Shown piece by piece: positions 20,743-21,874 of a stretch of DNA of 21,874 nt. The stretch is taken from the NCBI GenBank assembly GCA_045534775.1, contig JAZSKI010000016.1, positions 1-21,874 of the forward strand, in the 5' to 3' direction. The notes beneath the pieces were generated by a model. It was not told where the DNA came from. It was given only the letters and a program-made list of their open reading frames with translations, and made no database searches. The position numbers and the translations under genes are program-made. This stretch comes from JAZOTK01 sp045534775. GTDB taxonomy: Bacteria; Bacillota; Clostridia; RUG12999. Position 1 is the stretch's first letter. Every line of letters begins with the position of its first letter.

Positions 20743-21700
20743 CTGCCAACCACCGTTTAAAAATATTTTCAATTTCCTCAACCGTCAGAGCGCGGGTAAG
20801 CTTTTCTTTTACTCTCGCCGCACCTCTGTAGCCCTTTACATATTGGGTAAGATGAGCACGGGCTTCTTTGATTCCGCGATTTTCTCCCTTATAAGCGACA
20901 AGCTGTTTTGTGTGATATACCGCCATTTCGGTCACGTCCTCTATGGTGGGTAGTGTCCTTATCTCGCCTGTCTTTTCCCACTCAGCACATTGACGAACCA
21001 ACCAGGGATTTCCCATAATTCCTCTCGCCAGCATTACACCGTCACAGCCCGTTTCCTCTCTCATACGGACATAATCCTGAGGCGTAAAAACGTCGCCGTT
21101 ACCGATAACGGGAACTGCTACGGCTTTTTTAACCTGCCCGATTACGTTCCAATCCGCCGTTCCGCTGTAATATTGGTCACGGGTTCTGCCATGGACGGCT
21201 ATTGCCGCAACTCCTGCTTTTTCAAGTATCTTTGCCACAGATACAGCATTTATGCTGTCTTTATCCCAGCCTATGCGGATTTTCGCCGTAACCGGCAGTT
21301 TAACAGCAGATACAACCTTTGATGCAACATCACCAAGGCGTTTTACGTCCCGAAGCAGCCCGCTGCCGTCACCGTTCCCTGCTACCTTAGGTACGGGACA
21401 ACCCATATTTATGTCTATAAACGCCGCATTTGACGTTTTCTCCACTATCCTCGCCGCCTCCGCCATATATTCGGGGTCACTACCGAATATCTGCACCGCC
21501 GCCGGCTGTTCTTCGGGTAAAATCCTCATAAGCTCCGCCGTTTTCCTGTCACCGTAGCAAAGAGCCTTGGCACTGACCATCTCCGTATATAAAACCGCCG
21601 CTCCCATCTCCTTTAATATAAGACGGTAAGGCAAGTCGGTAATCCCTGCCAAGGGTGCAATAAATATATTATTTTCAGGTTCAATATTCCCTATTTTCAT
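20726..21700 (-). CDS. dusB: tRNA-dihydrouridine synthase, DusB-like
   Basis: FMN enzyme that reduces uridines in the tRNA D-loop with NAD(P)H. The 324 residues are typical. The TIM barrel starts with FIAPLAGITDLPYR (FMN binding). The catalytic cysteine is Cys101 in INMGCPVPKV; then AKIRIGW, AVHGRTRDQYYSGTADW and PVIGNGDVFTPQD follow, the last being the phosphate-binding region. The C-terminal helical domain includes REARAH-like KEARAHLTQYVKGY. GGAGG lies 6 nt before the ATG. It overlaps apbE by 17 bp. Its upstream region (21701-21874) holds a copy of the array word and a two-hairpin repeat but no clear promoter. Confidence 0.96.
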   Translation of the reverse strand: MKIGNIEPENNIFIAPLAGITDLPYRLILKEMGAAVLYTEMVSAKALCYGDRKTAELMRILPEEQPAAVQIFGSDPEYMAEAARIVEKTSNAAFIDINMGCPVPKVAGNGDGSGLLRDVKRLGDVASKVVSAVKLPVTAKIRIGWDKDSINAVSVAKILEKAGVAAIAVHGRTRDQYYSGTADWNVIGQVKKAVAVPVIGNGDVFTPQDYVRMREETGCDGVMLARGIMGNPWLVRQCAEWEKTGEIRTLPTIEDVTEMAVYHTKQLVAYKGENRGIKEARAHLTQYVKGYRGAARVKEKLTRALTVEEIENIFKRWLADEFHN

Positions 21701-21723
21701 AGGATACCTCCAATAATGTAAAT

Positions 21724-21750
21724 TGATGAAGCTGTTTACGCAGTGAAGTT
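21724..21750. repeat. Stray array-word remnant upstream of dusB
   Basis: TGATGAAGC (21724-21732) and CAGTGAAGTT (21741-21750) flank a short CTG-TTTACG-CAG hairpin (21732-21743). This matches the word and spacing of array B, about 2.1 kb away, in a single-unit form. Confidence 0.45.
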
Positions 21751-21770
21751 AAGACCAAAAAATTTTGTTT

Positions 21771-21830
21771 TCTCCGGAGGCTTCCCCTTGGGGGGGAAGC
21801 TGTCACGGCAACACCGTGACTGATGAGGGG
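21771..21830. repeat. Two-hairpin REP-like repeat
   Basis: Two adjacent hairpins: GCTTCCCC-loop-GGGGAAGC (21780-21800) and GTCACGG-CAACA-CCGTGAC (21802-21820), followed by TGATGAGGGG. An inverted, eroded relative lies at 7636-7686. Both are intergenic. Sequences of this style are widespread in gut Clostridia as far as I recall, but I cannot count copies here. Confidence 0.75.
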
Positions 21831-21874
21831 TAAAAAAATTTTTAGACTGTGCAGCCTGAATTCTATTTTTCCAC

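Noticed and set aside
20743..20781. Longer N-terminus for ApbE from a TTG
   Set aside because: It would extend deeper into dusB without a ribosome binding site; the ATG at 20742 places the membrane segment near the N-terminus.

Overview
The window looks like a chromosomal segment of a low-to-moderate GC Clostridia species, most plausibly an Oscillospirales/Ruminococcaceae-type gut anaerobe. The reasons are the infC-rpmI-rplT order, a folate-type TrmFO, a Bacillota-type lysyl-tRNA synthetase, strong GGAGG ribosome binding sites, sigma-A promoters with 17-bp spacers, and the style of short palindromic repeats. I could not run a search, so the taxonomic placement is inference.

Layout. Positions 1-1384 hold the 3' part of a very AT-rich plus-strand gene I do not recognise, its terminator, and three helically phased TGGAGTA repeats beside the 3' end of lysS; this may be the edge of an integrated element. 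Next comes a minus-strand housekeeping unit, rpsO-pnp-greA-lysS (6035 down to 1386). It has a clear promoter, a terminator-like hairpin after rpsO, and a long imperfect hairpin in the pnp leader. A single plus-strand class I/II aminotransferase gene (6343-7539) has its own promoter and terminator. A second minus-strand unit (12719 down to 7742) encodes a SpoU-family RNA methyltransferase, DNA topoisomerase I, TrmFO and a Cof-type HAD phosphatase. Above it lies the infC-rpmI-rplT operon, with an AUU-started infC, a consensus promoter and an attenuator-like leader. Next come a large secreted subtilisin-family protease, a DUF4380-like mutarotase-fold protein, and tRNA-Arg(CCG). The tRNA promoter sits inside the terminator of the next gene, a sugar isomerase/epimerase. 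The window ends with apbE and dusB, which overlap by 17 bp.

The most unusual part is 19160-19765. Two adjacent units of about 230 bp each begin with nearly the same 26-nt tag. Each then alternates one short word with different small hairpins, and the word flips orientation halfway. The word is TCGATAT in one unit and AGTGAAGTT in the other. A consensus sigma-A promoter at the outer edge of the second unit points through both units into the isomerase gene, so they may form its roughly 480-nt structured leader or a separate RNA. A third, degenerate array runs into the apbE stop codon, and a stray copy of the word plus a two-hairpin repeat lie upstream of dusB.

Most genes serve translation or RNA metabolism: ribosomal proteins, IF3, LysRS, PNPase, GreA, two tRNA-modification enzymes and an rRNA/tRNA methyltransferase. 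The sugar isomerase and the DUF4380-like protein may act in carbohydrate metabolism. The protease and ApbE are exported or membrane-attached.
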